Shown: positions 9,830 through 20,071, counted from the stretch's first letter. The stretch is DNA of 64,000 bases from Sphingobacterium sp. ML3W (GCF_000747525.1 NZ_CP009278.1:2666001-2730000), one strand, 5' to 3'. Notes: generated by a model not told the origin, from the sequence alone. Program-made: numbers and translations.

Positions 9830-10135
9830 ATGGAATATAGAAATAAATATGATTCTGCTACTGTCGCGTTGGAAAAACTGAAAGATGACGGCTATGTTAT
9901 TGATTATAATATTGAGCTGAAGCCTTTAATTGCAAATCCAACCAACTATAAAATTGATTATATCTATCGTTATGAAGGGGATTCGAACCCTGACGATGAA
10001 AATACGGTTTATGGTATCACAGAAAAGAGCGGTGGCACTCGCGGTGTTTTAGTAGTTGGAAATTTATCATTTGTTGAAGGTGACCTACGAGATGTTATCA
10101 TCAATCTCGAAATGTCTTACAAACAAGAATTATAA
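9830..10135 (+). CDS. Small conserved hypothetical protein
   Basis: 101 residues, soluble, acidic, no signal peptide. It starts with YDSATVALEKLKDDGY and has a middle part rich in Tyr and Asp (DYIYRYEGDSNPDDEN). I recall similar roughly 100-residue Bacteroidota proteins labelled 'phosphoribosylpyrophosphate synthetase'. That label cannot be right for this protein, which has no PRPP-synthetase motifs and a third of the length. The function is unknown. Confidence 0.7.
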   Translation: MEYRNKYDSATVALEKLKDDGYVIDYNIELKPLIANPTNYKIDYIYRYEGDSNPDDENTVYGITEKSGGTRGVLVVGNLSFVEGDLRDVIINLEMSYKQEL

Positions 10136-10144
10136 CGTAAATAA

Positions 10145-10182
10145 AGCATTATAAAGGGAATATGGAATCCCTTTATAATGCT
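10145..10182. terminator. Hairpin between convergent genes
   Basis: Perfect 15-bp stem AGCATTATAAAGGGA / TCCCTTTATAATGCT with an 8-base loop. The T-rich tail is on the minus-strand side, so it mainly serves sbcC. Confidence 0.7.
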
Positions 10183-10206
10183 ATCAATCATCGGGATAGT
10201 AAAATC

Positions 10207-13200
10207 TTAATGATTTCGGACAACTAGGCTACCTTGATGCTCGTCTTTAACAATTTTGATGGAAGCAGGAATACGCTCCTGAAGCTCGTCGACATGTGAT
10301 ATTATACCGACAATACGATTCTCTTTATGCAGCGAGTTAAGTGTTTCAAAAATTAGATTAACGGATTCTGTATCTTGAGTTCCAAACCCTTCATCAATAA
10401 AAAAGAAGTTCTTTTCATTTTTGTTGAGACTGCGTGTACTCTCGGCCAATGCTAATGCAAGACAGAGAGAAGCTTGGAAAAACTGACCTCCCGATAATGT
10501 CCTGACAGACCTTGATTTACCACCATTCAGATGGTCTATTACTTCAAAATCATTATCCGCATTTATCATTAATTTTAGGTGACCGCGTGTCAATCTCTCA
10601 AATCGTTGATTTGCAATCAGGCACAGATCCTCTAAGTATTGGGTCGAGATATAGTCAACAAATCCATTTCCCTTAAAAAGATTTGAAAGAACATTCAGAT
10701 TTTTACTTCTAAGATTAAGTTTATCAAACTCGACCTGTAATTGCAATTTTTCAGCATACTTTTTTTGAGCGATTAAAACTTGGTCTTTGAGAGATTGCAA
10801 TTGTCCAATCAGTTTTTCTTTATCTTGTTTTATTTGCTGCAATTCGAGACTTATAGCTGTAATTTGAGATATATCCACAGCTTCTTGTTGTACCTTTTCT
10901 TCCAATTGTAGTAATGCAGCCTGTATAATCGCATACTGCTCTTCGAATTGTTTAATGCGTGTTTCTTCTTTATCTAAATCAAGTTGTTGTGCTAAAATTT
11001 GTTGCACCTCTACCGCAGACGAATAATTATGTTGTTTTAGCAAATCGTTAATCTGTTTTTGCTGATTATCGATTTGTAAAAGGATTCCGCTCAATTGTAG
11101 TTTCAAAGATTTAGTTGCCGTTGAACAAGTTGCTTCTTCCACATTAAGACGATTAACTTCATCAGATAATTTCTTGTATGATTGCTCAGTATCATTGATA
11201 AACTTAATGGATTGTACAATTCGATTTTCAATATCTGAAAGAGGTAACTGGTGGTAGTCTGATACATTTAATTGTTTGATCAACTGTAAGTGGCTAGTCA
11301 ACCTTCCTTCTATTGTTGATTTAGAAAGTATGATACTGTTAAGTACATTATTGTATTTATCTCTTTTACCTTTGAGAATTTCTTGCTCATTTTGGAGTTC
11401 TGTAAGTTTATCTTCAGCAGCTGTGCATTTTTTCTCTATTTCGGATACTTGCAGTTTCCATTTTTCAAATGCAGTTCGATCATGAGGGGTGAAATCTTCC
11501 CAAATAAATTGATTGAGGTGGGCTTGTTGATCAGTTAAAAGGATCTGTAATTTAGCTTGAAGTGTTTCTACGTCTTTTTTTAAGCTAATTAGATTGGTTT
11601 CTACCTGTATAAAATACTGTTTCTGTTGCTGTATTAGCTGTACTTCTGCAAGTAAAGCAACCTTCTGTGATTTCAAAGAATCAAGGTGCATGGAAACATC
11701 CTCTGTCTGCATAATATGTGGATGTTGTTCAGATCCACATAGCGGGCAGGCTTGTCCATTTGTCAAAGCATGCGTATAAGTGGCCAGTTGCTGTTGCACC
11801 AGTGCTTTATTTGCTTCAATTTGTAGTTTTTCCAACTCAATTGACAACAGGGTTTCCTTCTGTGACAGATTTTCTAACCATGTTTTGGAATCCAGGCCCT
11901 GTGTCAAAAATTGCTGCAATATAGTTTGAGTCTCAGTCTGTTTACCTGTTAATTCAAGCTTTATATCTCGTTGATTTTTAACTAATTGTTCTTGTTTACT
12001 ATACCAGTCATTTATTACAATCAACAAGTCGCTCGGAATACGACTCAATTTTAACTGCTTTAGTTCAAACTGCCTATCTTGAATTAGAGCTAACTTATCT
12101 GCAATTTCTTTTTCTACTGAATGAAGGTGAACCTGCCCTTTAGCTATTCGCTCTGTATCCGATGCAATATCATGTTGCAACTGTAGAATCTGAATGATAT
12201 TCTTTAAATCCTCAACTTCTATTTTTCTGCTGTCAAGTTTATTATAGAGAAGCTCTGTTTTCGTAAGTTCTTGATTTGTAATTAATAGTTTCGTGCTCAC
12301 CCCATCCATTTGCTTCTGAGCATGTTCAGTATCTGTCTGCAATTGGATGGCTACTTGGTGATCTTTTCTTAAATCTTCAAATAGGTATTTAAAGATTCGC
12401 TCGACATGTCTAAAAACTTGAATCTGTCTTTTTAAAGTTGCAATATTATCTTGATTGGCATTAAGTTTAGCGAATATCTCCTTTTTAGATGCAATCTCTC
12501 GATAAAGTAATTGTACTTCTAGCAATTTTTGATATTGCTGATCTAAATTTGCATGTTTTTTGGAAACTAGCGCTAAAGTTGATTCTTCTTTCGATAGCTG
12601 TGTTACCAATCCCTCGATATTTTCAGCTGTATATTCATCCAGGATTTGAACTGCTCCTGAAATATTTTGAATTTTAAGATCAGTTTCTTTATTCAAAGAA
12701 GCAACTTTGTAAAATAGGTCATAATGATCCAGATTGAAAAGCTCTTTCATCATAGCGGATCGTTCTGCTCCCTTAAGTTCTAAAAATTCCTTAAACTGCC
12801 CTTGTGGAACAATAACAGTACGATTAAAATTCTTATAGGAAATGCCTAATATCTCTTCAGCATCTGTACTCTCCAAGGGTATCTTTTCACCATTTTCAAA
12901 AACATATGCTTTTCTAATTGGTGTGGTCACTTTTTCAAACTGCTTGCTATTTCTCCGCCAAGAAGCTTCAAATGCATATTTTTTATTCTCTTTCCCTATG
13001 AAATGAAATTCAATACGTAATTGATTGGAATTCAAATTCATCATATTATACGCCCTATTGTTGGTATTGAGCCTGTTGGTATTTGCAAATAATGCAAATG
13101 TAATAGCCTCAAGGACGGATGATTTTCCAGAACCTACCTTGCCAAATATGCCAAATAGGCCTGCAGCAGTTAAAGATGTGAAATCAATTTCTTGTTTAGT

Positions 13201-13245
13201 CTGATAGGAATATAATCCTTCTATCGACAGATATAATGGCAACAT
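10207..13245 (-). CDS. sbcC: SbcC, ATPase subunit of the SbcCD exonuclease (Rad50-like)
   Basis: Partner of SbcD in a DNA end- and hairpin-processing nuclease. The 1012 residues have the SMC/Rad50 layout. The N-terminal ATPase lobe has Walker A GKVGSGKS at 35-42. Two long coiled-coil arms flank a zinc hook with CPLCG near residue 500. The C-terminal lobe has the ABC signature LSGGQFFQASL and Walker B FFFIDEGFGTQD. Both nucleotide-binding halves are intact. It starts 4 bases after sbcD, so the two are co-transcribed. Confidence 0.97.
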   Translation of the reverse strand: MLPLYLSIEGLYSYQTKQEIDFTSLTAAGLFGIFGKVGSGKSSVLEAITFALFANTNRLNTNNRAYNMMNLNSNQLRIEFHFIGKENKKYAFEASWRRNSKQFEKVTTPIRKAYVFENGEKIPLESTDAEEILGISYKNFNRTVIVPQGQFKEFLELKGAERSAMMKELFNLDHYDLFYKVASLNKETDLKIQNISGAVQILDEYTAENIEGLVTQLSKEESTLALVSKKHANLDQQYQKLLEVQLLYREIASKKEIFAKLNANQDNIATLKRQIQVFRHVERIFKYLFEDLRKDHQVAIQLQTDTEHAQKQMDGVSTKLLITNQELTKTELLYNKLDSRKIEVEDLKNIIQILQLQHDIASDTERIAKGQVHLHSVEKEIADKLALIQDRQFELKQLKLSRIPSDLLIVINDWYSKQEQLVKNQRDIKLELTGKQTETQTILQQFLTQGLDSKTWLENLSQKETLLSIELEKLQIEANKALVQQQLATYTHALTNGQACPLCGSEQHPHIMQTEDVSMHLDSLKSQKVALLAEVQLIQQQKQYFIQVETNLISLKKDVETLQAKLQILLTDQQAHLNQFIWEDFTPHDRTAFEKWKLQVSEIEKKCTAAEDKLTELQNEQEILKGKRDKYNNVLNSIILSKSTIEGRLTSHLQLIKQLNVSDYHQLPLSDIENRIVQSIKFINDTEQSYKKLSDEVNRLNVEEATCSTATKSLKLQLSGILLQIDNQQKQINDLLKQHNYSSAVEVQQILAQQLDLDKEETRIKQFEEQYAIIQAALLQLEEKVQQEAVDISQITAISLELQQIKQDKEKLIGQLQSLKDQVLIAQKKYAEKLQLQVEFDKLNLRSKNLNVLSNLFKGNGFVDYISTQYLEDLCLIANQRFERLTRGHLKLMINADNDFEVIDHLNGGKSRSVRTLSGGQFFQASLCLALALAESTRSLNKNEKNFFFIDEGFGTQDTESVNLIFETLNSLHKENRIVGIISHVDELQERIPASIKIVKDEHQGSLVVRNH

Positions 13246-13249
13246 AATA

Positions 13250-14482
13250 CTAATTCTCCTGCTCGTTTTGACTGCCTAAAACTTCATTAAATAAATCTAA
13301 CAATTCTGTTGATGGTAATTGATCATTGTTTCTGAAACGATAATAGTCAGTGAAATTTTCATTAATACTTTTGCTCCTCCTTGATATACTCATTGCTTGA
13401 TTTAAACTTTTGGAATTGTTAACTTCTGGAATGAGATAGATGATTCCCTGATGGCTATCTTCAAGATACTTCTTTTCGGCTTGGGTCAAAGATGTTGAAG
13501 TCACAAGTGTTAGTTCAACTAAGCAATCCTGGTTACTTGTAAGCCAGTCGATAGCAGTAATTACAGAATCAAATCTTTTGCGCATTAACTTCTTGCCAGA
13601 ACATATCGTAATAGCTTTATAAATTACTTCTTTATTGGGTTCAACAGTTAAGATGACCACTTTCTTATCTTGACCCGCCTCTGAAAATGAGTAGCAAAGC
13701 GGGCTGCTAGCATAAACAACAGGGGCACAGTGGCCTCCAATCTCTTGGTAACGATGTAGATGACCTAGTGCTGTATATTGAATTTGATGGGGGATACAAT
13801 CTGTAAAAACGGTATCTGCAAACCCAATACGTAATGGTTTTTCCCCATCGGGTTCTTCGAGCACTGGACCACCTTTCTTATTCATATACAAATGTGAAAC
13901 CAATAGGTTCGCACCTTTATCATCGCAATATCGATTGGCCAATGATTGCCACTTCCTCGTTAGTACTTCATTGAGTCCTTCTTGTTCATCTTCACCAAGG
14001 TATTCTTTGAGCCTATGCTCATTAGCAAATGCCGTTACGATGAGACGCAGCGGAAACTCGATATGAGGAAGTTTAATTTCCAAAAATCCGCTATCACCTT
14101 TACTTATCTCAAATCCCTGCTCTATTTGGTAAGGACTAAACTCCATATTAGGTTTTCCTGCGAAGATTATACCACAATCTCGTGCTAAACTATCTGGTGC
14201 ATCCACGCGATCCGGTGAGTCGTGGTTACCTGCAATAGCGATAACTGGTCTTGTACCGTTTTTAGTCAAACGTTTAAGTGTGGTGTATAGTAATTCAATG
14301 GCTTCTACTGGAGGGTTGAATGCATCGAATAAATCACCCGCTACAATGACGGCATCCACCTGTTCATCCTCAGCAATTTGAATGATTTCTTCCAAGACCG
14401 CTTTTTGTTCTTCAAATCGGGAAAAATAATCCAATCGTTTGCCCAAATGCCAATCTGCTGTATGTAAAATTTTTAAGGACAT
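13250..14482 (-). CDS. sbcD: SbcD, nuclease subunit of SbcCD (Mre11-like)
   Basis: Mn-dependent phosphoesterase that supplies the exo/endonuclease activity of SbcCD. The five metal-site motifs are in order: HTADWHLGK (residues 7-15), VAGDLFDAFNPP, AGNHDSPDR, VSHLYM and ALGHLHRYQ. The 410 residues are usual for SbcD, with the cap domain in the C-terminal third. It is first in the sbcD-sbcC operon. The minus-strand promoter was not identified. Confidence 0.97.
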   Translation of the reverse strand: MSLKILHTADWHLGKRLDYFSRFEEQKAVLEEIIQIAEDEQVDAVIVAGDLFDAFNPPVEAIELLYTTLKRLTKNGTRPVIAIAGNHDSPDRVDAPDSLARDCGIIFAGKPNMEFSPYQIEQGFEISKGDSGFLEIKLPHIEFPLRLIVTAFANEHRLKEYLGEDEQEGLNEVLTRKWQSLANRYCDDKGANLLVSHLYMNKKGGPVLEEPDGEKPLRIGFADTVFTDCIPHQIQYTALGHLHRYQEIGGHCAPVVYASSPLCYSFSEAGQDKKVVILTVEPNKEVIYKAITICSGKKLMRKRFDSVITAIDWLTSNQDCLVELTLVTSTSLTQAEKKYLEDSHQGIIYLIPEVNNSKSLNQAMSISRRSKSINENFTDYYRFRNNDQLPSTELLDLFNEVLGSQNEQEN

Positions 14483-14554
14483 GTTTTACTTGTGAAAGTT
14501 TAAAATTACCTCGAATTTTCTATAATAAAGAAGTTAATTTAGATTAATATATAT

Positions 14555-14584
14555 TTTGCTGATTCAGAATAAAATGTATTTTTG
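14555..14584 (+). promoter_or_regulatory. Promoter for the secreted hydrolase gene
   Basis: TTTG (14555-14558), an 18-base spacer and TATTTTTG (14577-14584) fit the Bacteroidota consensus. The ATG at 14591 would lie about at the transcription start, implying a leaderless or nearly leaderless mRNA. Confidence 0.4.
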
Positions 14585-14590
14585 TTACTT

Positions 14591-15316
14591 ATGTATTTGA
14601 CAAAAAAATATAATCAACCTATTTTTGGTATTTTAACTGTCGTTTTCATACTCTTCTTCGGTATGATGAACTTGGTTTGCCAAGCGCAATTGAAGGCTGT
14701 AGAAGGTGAAACTGCATACCCTTTTTTATTGAACCTACCTGAGGGGGAAGAACAACCAGAAAAGCAACCTATTTTGGTGTTTCTACATGGAAGAAGTCTT
14801 TCTGGAACTAACTTAGATCGTGTAAAACGGTATGGCGTACTTTATGCAATGAATAAAGGTCAAGAAGTGCCAGGGATTATCATTGCGCCACAATCAACAG
14901 GTGGATGGGATCCAGATAAAGTAATTGAAATCGTTGATTATGTAATTGAACACTATAATGCTGACCCTGACCGAGTGTATGTATGTGGAATGAGTATGGG
15001 AGGGTATGGTACTATGGATGTTGCCGGTAAATATCCTGACAGAATAGCAGCGGCAGTTGCTATCTGTGGAGGAGGTAGTGTTAAATATGCAGATAACCTT
15101 GCCCAAGTACCGTTATGGGTGCAACATGGTAATCGCGATCGTGCAGTACCCATGTCCGAATCTAAAAAAATTGTGAACGCAATTAAAAAAGCAGATCCAG
15201 AGGCTGATGTAACTTTAACGATTATTCCCGGCGGGACACATGGAAGTGTAGAACGTCTTTTCCATCGAGATGAAATGTACGAATGGTTATTCAAGCATAA
15301 TAGAAAAGGCACATAA
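14591..15316 (+). CDS. Secreted alpha/beta hydrolase (esterase/phospholipase-like)
   Basis: 241 residues from the ATG at 14591; the frame is also open from a TTG at 14582, which lies inside the promoter box and is rejected. A signal peptide (ILTVVFILFFGMMNLV) ends near CQAQ, so the protein is exported. The fold shows the oxyanion segment VFLHGRSLSG, the nucleophile elbow GMSMGGYGT, an acid in HGNRDRAVP and the His in PGGTHGS, giving an intact Ser-Asp-His triad. It resembles the carboxylesterase/PHB depolymerase-like hydrolases common in Bacteroidota. The substrate is unknown. Confidence 0.88.
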   Translation: MYLTKKYNQPIFGILTVVFILFFGMMNLVCQAQLKAVEGETAYPFLLNLPEGEEQPEKQPILVFLHGRSLSGTNLDRVKRYGVLYAMNKGQEVPGIIIAPQSTGGWDPDKVIEIVDYVIEHYNADPDRVYVCGMSMGGYGTMDVAGKYPDRIAAAVAICGGGSVKYADNLAQVPLWVQHGNRDRAVPMSESKKIVNAIKKADPEADVTLTIIPGGTHGSVERLFHRDEMYEWLFKHNRKGT

Positions 15317-15638
15317 CAGAAAACTGCTATGTTTGTTTTATTTGGTAGTAAATATTACAAAACATAATCGTTCATGATTTTATTTGTCTTCAAAATCGTC
15401 TATTAACACAATCGATTGCATTATAGTTTTTGTAATAATTGAAAGTGTCAAGTATTATAATTGCAAAATTAAATGTTAAAAATTGTTAAAATTCTCATTT
15501 TTTCAATTTTTAGCTATTTAAATGAAAAATATATAGCCTGAACATTCTTGTTATGAGTATGTTAAGTTTTTGTTAAGTGCTTCCAATGTTAAATTCTCTT
15601 TATACTTTTGTGGCATATTATTAACAAAAATTTTCTTT
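15317..15638 (+). other. Intergenic region with a -7 box for the TonB receptor
   Basis: This 322-base AT-rich stretch holds no gene or repeat I can support. TACTTTTG at 15603-15610 matches TAnnTTTG and would start transcription roughly 25 bases before the receptor ATG at 15639. No matching upstream TTG is present at the usual spacing. Confidence 0.4.
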
Positions 15639-18600
15639 ATGAAAAGACCTTTACTTTTTTTTGCACTTGTTTTAGCAAGTTATGGTACAATACATGCTCA
15701 GGTAACCACAAGTAGTGTTACTGGTGTTGTGAAAGAATCCACAGGCCAAATTACATCAGGAGCAACAATCAAGGCAACTCACGTGCCATCAGGTACAGTG
15801 TACTCAAGCTCAGCCAATGCTGCTGGACGTTTTAATTTAGCCAACATGCGTGTTGGTGGCCCCTACACTGTAACTGTTACCTACGTTGGACAACAACCAG
15901 TCACGTACGAAAGCATTTATTTACAATTAGGTGAAGCATTTGTTCTTAATCCTGTCTTCGGTGAATCTGCTACTAATTTAGATGAGGTGGTGATTACAGG
16001 ACACAATAAGCTTAATAGTGAAAAAAACGGGGCTTCAACAAATGTTGGACGTCAACAAATTGAAAATTTACCTTCAATATCTAGAAGTATAAATGATCTA
16101 ACGCGAATGAGTCCGCAAGCTAATGGAACAGCTATAGGAGGAGGTAATTATAGAGCCAACAATTTCTCTGTAGATGGCGCTAATTTCAATAATCAATTTG
16201 GTATTGGTCAAAATATTCCTGCAAATGGGTCTCCGATTTCTATTGATGCAATTGAACAAATTTCTGTAAATGTAACGCCTTATGATGTCCGCCAATCTGG
16301 TTTTACTGGTGCGTCTATTAACGCTGTAACACGTTCAGGTCGTAATGACTTTTTTGGTACGGCATTTTATACAGGTCGTTCGGATAAGCAACAAGGTACC
16401 CGTGTTAATGATATCTTAACGCAGGTGAATGATTTATCTGTAAAACAATATGGGTTTTCATTAGGTGGACCTATAATTAAGAATAAGTTGTTTTTCTTTG
16501 TGAATTTGGAACAAATGAAACAAACTGAACCAGGTCCTACAAAAGTTGCTTCTAACAAGTCACAAGTATATGGTGCACCTGGTACTCCATCATATATAGC
16601 CAGACCTACTGAAGATTTTATGGATGAAGTTTCAGGTTACTTAAAGAATAATTATGGCTATGATGCGGGACCATATCAAGGCTATTCTTTTAAGAGTAAT
16701 AATGATAAATTGTTTGCAAGAATTGATTGGAATATTTCAGACAATCATAAAATCAATTTTCGGTATAATCAAGTAAAAGGAAAATCTCCATCAAACCTAA
16801 GTTCTTCATTTACTGGATCGAATATAAATACCGGAACATATCCAATGAATCGAACAGGAAGCAATGCATTAAGTTTCCAAAATTCAAATTATTTTCAAGA
16901 GACAAATTTATATTCCGCAACAGCAGAATATACTGGGAAAATTGGAAATGTTAATCAATCAGCACGTATATCATATGTAAATCAAGACGAACCTAGAAGT
17001 ATAAATGGAACTCCATTTCCGCTAGTCGATATTCGTGATGGAGGAGTAGGTGGCAATGGAAACATTCTTACATCTTTTGGTACAGATCCTTTTACGTATG
17101 GAAATTTACGTTCTGTCAAAACATGGACTGCTAATTATGATTTAAATTATACATATAATCAACATTACTTTACTGGAGGCCTTCAATTTGAAACTAGTCG
17201 TACTATGAATGGTTTTCAACGATTTGGTACTGGTTATTATATGTTTAATACATGGGAGGATTTCACAAGTGGAGCAAAACCTATCAACTATGCGTTAACA
17301 TATCCATTAACTGCTGATGGTTCACAAGCTTTTCCAAGTTTCAAATTCAATCAATATTCTATTTATCTCCAGGATCAATTTACTGTCAATGAGAAATTTA
17401 AAATAACAGGTGGTATTCGTTTCGAACTACCGACATATCCTGATGTTTCTGAAATGAAAACCCATCCCATACTGGAAGGTTTGGAATTTGCAAACGGTTT
17501 ACATTTGAATACTGGTGCGATGCCAAAAACTAAGGTCATGATTTCTCCTCGTTTAGGTTTTAATTATGATATGTTTGGAGATCGTTCGTTAATTTTGAGA
17601 GGTGGGACTGGGGTATTCACAGGAAGAATTCCATTTGCTTGGATAGTTGCACAATCTGGTGATGCAGGTATGCTTCAGAGCACCGTTACATATGCTGCTG
17701 GAGACCCTAATATGCCTAATTTCAGCCCTGATATTAAGGCTAATTATCCAAGCACATTACCACAAGCGGGTACATTTCTACCGGGTAATGTATCTGCAAT
17801 GGATGCTGACTTGAAATTTCCATCTACTTGGAAATCAAGCTTAGCGGTTGATTATAGATTACCTTGGAATATCATAGGAACTGTAGAAGCTATCTATAAT
17901 AAAGATATCAATGCGGTAGTTGCTAAAAACGTCAACTTAGTTGAACCAACAGCGATGTCAATAACAGGATATGGTGATAATAGATTTATTTATCCGAACT
18001 CAAATAATGATAAATATATTTATAAAATTAACTCCTCAGGTCAATTGGTAGAAAGTGGTAGTTCATTTGTGCCAACTTATATGACAAACGCTAAAGGTGG
18101 TCATTATTATTCAATAACGGGTCAGTTACAAAAATCATTTGATCAAGGCTTTTCGGGTATGGTAGCATATACCTATAGTGCTGCAAAAAACTTTGGAGAT
18201 GGATCTGGGGATCAAATAGCAAATTTATGGTCGCTCCCTTATCAAGCAAATGGAAACTCTAATAATCCAGAATTAGGCTACACAACCAATATCGTCCCAC
18301 ATCGTTTAATGGGGAGTGTTTCTTACACCAATAATTGGATTGGTAAACTAAATACCTCCATGACACTTTTCTATAGCGGTAGTTCAATGGGTAGATACTC
18401 TTATTATTATGGTTCAGATTTTAATCGTGATGGCCAAACCAATGATTTAATCTATATACCATCTGATAGATCACAACTAAAATTTACTGATATTCCAACA
18501 GGTCAATCTAACTATGGAGGAAAAGCATATTCTGCCCAAGAGCAAGCAGATTTATTTTGGAGTATTGTTGATGGTGACGATTATTTAAAAAGTAGAGTTG

Positions 18601-18953
18601 GTAAAACAACAGAACGTAATGGTGCAATTGCTCCTTGGAGACACCAGTTTGACTTCCGTCTATCTCAAGAATTGTTTAAAAATATCGGTGGAAAAAATAA
18701 TTCATTAGAGTTTTTCTGGGATGTAATGAATATTGGTAATTTGTTTAATTCATCTTGGGGTATATACAAAATAAACAATAATATTTTACTAACGCCACAA
18801 AACACAAGTGCAATTACTCCAGATGGAACTACAGCTCCAACATTTCGCATGGGCTATGCAAATGGAGATATCATAAAGGAATTAAGTCGTCCTAATGAGA
18901 CAATTTCATCAACTTATTTTATGCAATTTGGTGTCAAATTTAAATTTAATTAA
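15639..18953 (+). CDS. TonB-dependent receptor, Oar-like
   Basis: 1104 residues from the ATG at 15639; the frame is open further upstream but only this start gives a signal peptide (LLFFALVLASYGTIHAQ). The mature protein begins with a carboxypeptidase-regulatory-like beta domain (SSVTGVVKESTGQ..., about residues 25-110). A TonB-box-like LDEVVITGH and the plug domain follow (QQIENLPSISRSIND, RANNFSVDGANFNN). The rest is a long outer-membrane barrel ending in an aromatic/Phe-rich strand (MQFGVKFKF). It resembles Oar-type receptors, not SusC: there is no SusD gene next to it. The ligand is unknown. It is monocistronic with a clear terminator. Confidence 0.93.
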   Translation: MKRPLLFFALVLASYGTIHAQVTTSSVTGVVKESTGQITSGATIKATHVPSGTVYSSSANAAGRFNLANMRVGGPYTVTVTYVGQQPVTYESIYLQLGEAFVLNPVFGESATNLDEVVITGHNKLNSEKNGASTNVGRQQIENLPSISRSINDLTRMSPQANGTAIGGGNYRANNFSVDGANFNNQFGIGQNIPANGSPISIDAIEQISVNVTPYDVRQSGFTGASINAVTRSGRNDFFGTAFYTGRSDKQQGTRVNDILTQVNDLSVKQYGFSLGGPIIKNKLFFFVNLEQMKQTEPGPTKVASNKSQVYGAPGTPSYIARPTEDFMDEVSGYLKNNYGYDAGPYQGYSFKSNNDKLFARIDWNISDNHKINFRYNQVKGKSPSNLSSSFTGSNINTGTYPMNRTGSNALSFQNSNYFQETNLYSATAEYTGKIGNVNQSARISYVNQDEPRSINGTPFPLVDIRDGGVGGNGNILTSFGTDPFTYGNLRSVKTWTANYDLNYTYNQHYFTGGLQFETSRTMNGFQRFGTGYYMFNTWEDFTSGAKPINYALTYPLTADGSQAFPSFKFNQYSIYLQDQFTVNEKFKITGGIRFELPTYPDVSEMKTHPILEGLEFANGLHLNTGAMPKTKVMISPRLGFNYDMFGDRSLILRGGTGVFTGRIPFAWIVAQSGDAGMLQSTVTYAAGDPNMPNFSPDIKANYPSTLPQAGTFLPGNVSAMDADLKFPSTWKSSLAVDYRLPWNIIGTVEAIYNKDINAVVAKNVNLVEPTAMSITGYGDNRFIYPNSNNDKYIYKINSSGQLVESGSSFVPTYMTNAKGGHYYSITGQLQKSFDQGFSGMVAYTYSAAKNFGDGSGDQIANLWSLPYQANGNSNNPELGYTTNIVPHRLMGSVSYTNNWIGKLNTSMTLFYSGSSMGRYSYYYGSDFNRDGQTNDLIYIPSDRSQLKFTDIPTGQSNYGGKAYSAQEQADLFWSIVDGDDYLKSRVGKTTERNGAIAPWRHQFDFRLSQELFKNIGGKNNSLEFFWDVMNIGNLFNSSWGIYKINNNILLTPQNTSAITPDGTTAPTFRMGYANGDIIKELSRPNETISSTYFMQFGVKFKFN

Positions 18954-18970
18954 TATAAAGCAATGATTAG

Positions 18971-19010
18971 AAAAAAGGGTTTTATAATTTGATTGTAAAA
19001 CCCTTTTTAT
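18971..19010 (+). terminator. Terminator after the TonB receptor
   Basis: Stem AAAAAGGGTTTTA / TAAAACCCTTTTT with an AT loop and a T-rich tail, 18 bases past the stop. Confidence 0.8.
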
Positions 19011-19071
19011 TAACAATTTATGTAGATAATTTGTCCTTTTTTCTAGGTTACGAACTATAATAAATTTTCAA

Positions 19072-20043
19072 ATGAAATTGAAACACAAAAAATCTAAAAG
19101 CTTAATTATGACTGATTTTGCGAAGTTATAGCCCAATGGTAAAATCTATTATACAATTAACAATAACGTTTCTGCTAATCTCAGCACTAATATAAATTCT
19201 GCCATAAATTGGTTGTCAATAAACACTCCATTAACTTTCGCTATTAAAAGTTCATCAAATTCTAATTTTGTAAAGTTTAACGCATCCACTGAAAATAATT
19301 CGTTAATCGGAATGACTGGTGGAGAGCAGCTGATAAATTTAACTTCGGATGCATCTGTCTCTACTGCAATTCACGAAATACTACACGCTTGTGGTATACA
19401 TCATGAAATGGGAAGAAACGATAGAGATAATTATGTGACAATCAATACCTCAAATATTTATCCCAATAAAATGCATAACTTTAATAAAGTAGGCGTATTA
19501 GCGAGCGTGGATGTCGGTCTATTTGATAGCCGTTCAATAATGATGTATCCTTCAAAAACTAGTGATGCGACATTTGCTAAAAATATAAATCAAAATATAA
19601 TTACAGCTAATAATTCTAATGTGGTAATTTCTCCCAGTTGGTATCCAACAACAACCGACTTGCTCGCAATCAATATGCTTTACGGAAATGAGAAACCATA
19701 TCTCGATTACACTGTAACCTACAACAGAACTTACGACGACCCGCAATCAGGATCTTATGATAATGAAGTCATTTGTAAATTCACGTTTTATACCGACCAA
19801 GCGAAGACTATCCCTTACATTAAAGGGTACCCTGTGCCTGTTGTAATTGAATACTATTACGAAAAAATTGTTAATAGATTCCCAGAAGTTGCCAGAACTT
19901 TTGAAAAAAGTGTTCTTATTCCAGCTGGAGAGAATAGTTTTTATCTCTATGGAAATGACAACGTTGATCGGCAGTGGGGTGATATTCATTTTCTCGATAA
20001 ATTAATATACCAACCAAAGTACCCATCTACGCATTATCGGTAG
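19072..20043 (+). pseudogene. Astacin-family (M12A) metalloprotease with an in-frame TAG stop
   Basis: From the ATG at 19072 the frame reads 19 codons to TAG (19129-19131) and then continues open to 20043. The codons around the stop give FAKL-stop-PNGKIYYTI. Astacin catalytic domains begin with WPNG, so TAG stands exactly where TGG (Trp) is expected. Downstream the domain is well preserved: IGMTGGEQLINL, zinc site HEILHACGIHHEMGRNDRD, and Met-turn SIMMYP. A C-terminal region of about 110 residues of unknown type follows (DYTVTYNRTYDD...). There is no signal peptide or propeptide, so the 5' end also looks truncated. A TTG at 19213 could only make a domain lacking its first strands. I call it a pseudogene; read-through is the alternative. 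Confidence 0.65.
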
Positions 20044-20071
20044 GATTAGTTCATTATAAGCAATTTCTCTT

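Noticed and set aside
19213..20043. TTG-initiated astacin without its first strands
   Set aside because: The frame continues upstream through recognisable astacin sequence to the TAG, so 19213 is not the natural start.
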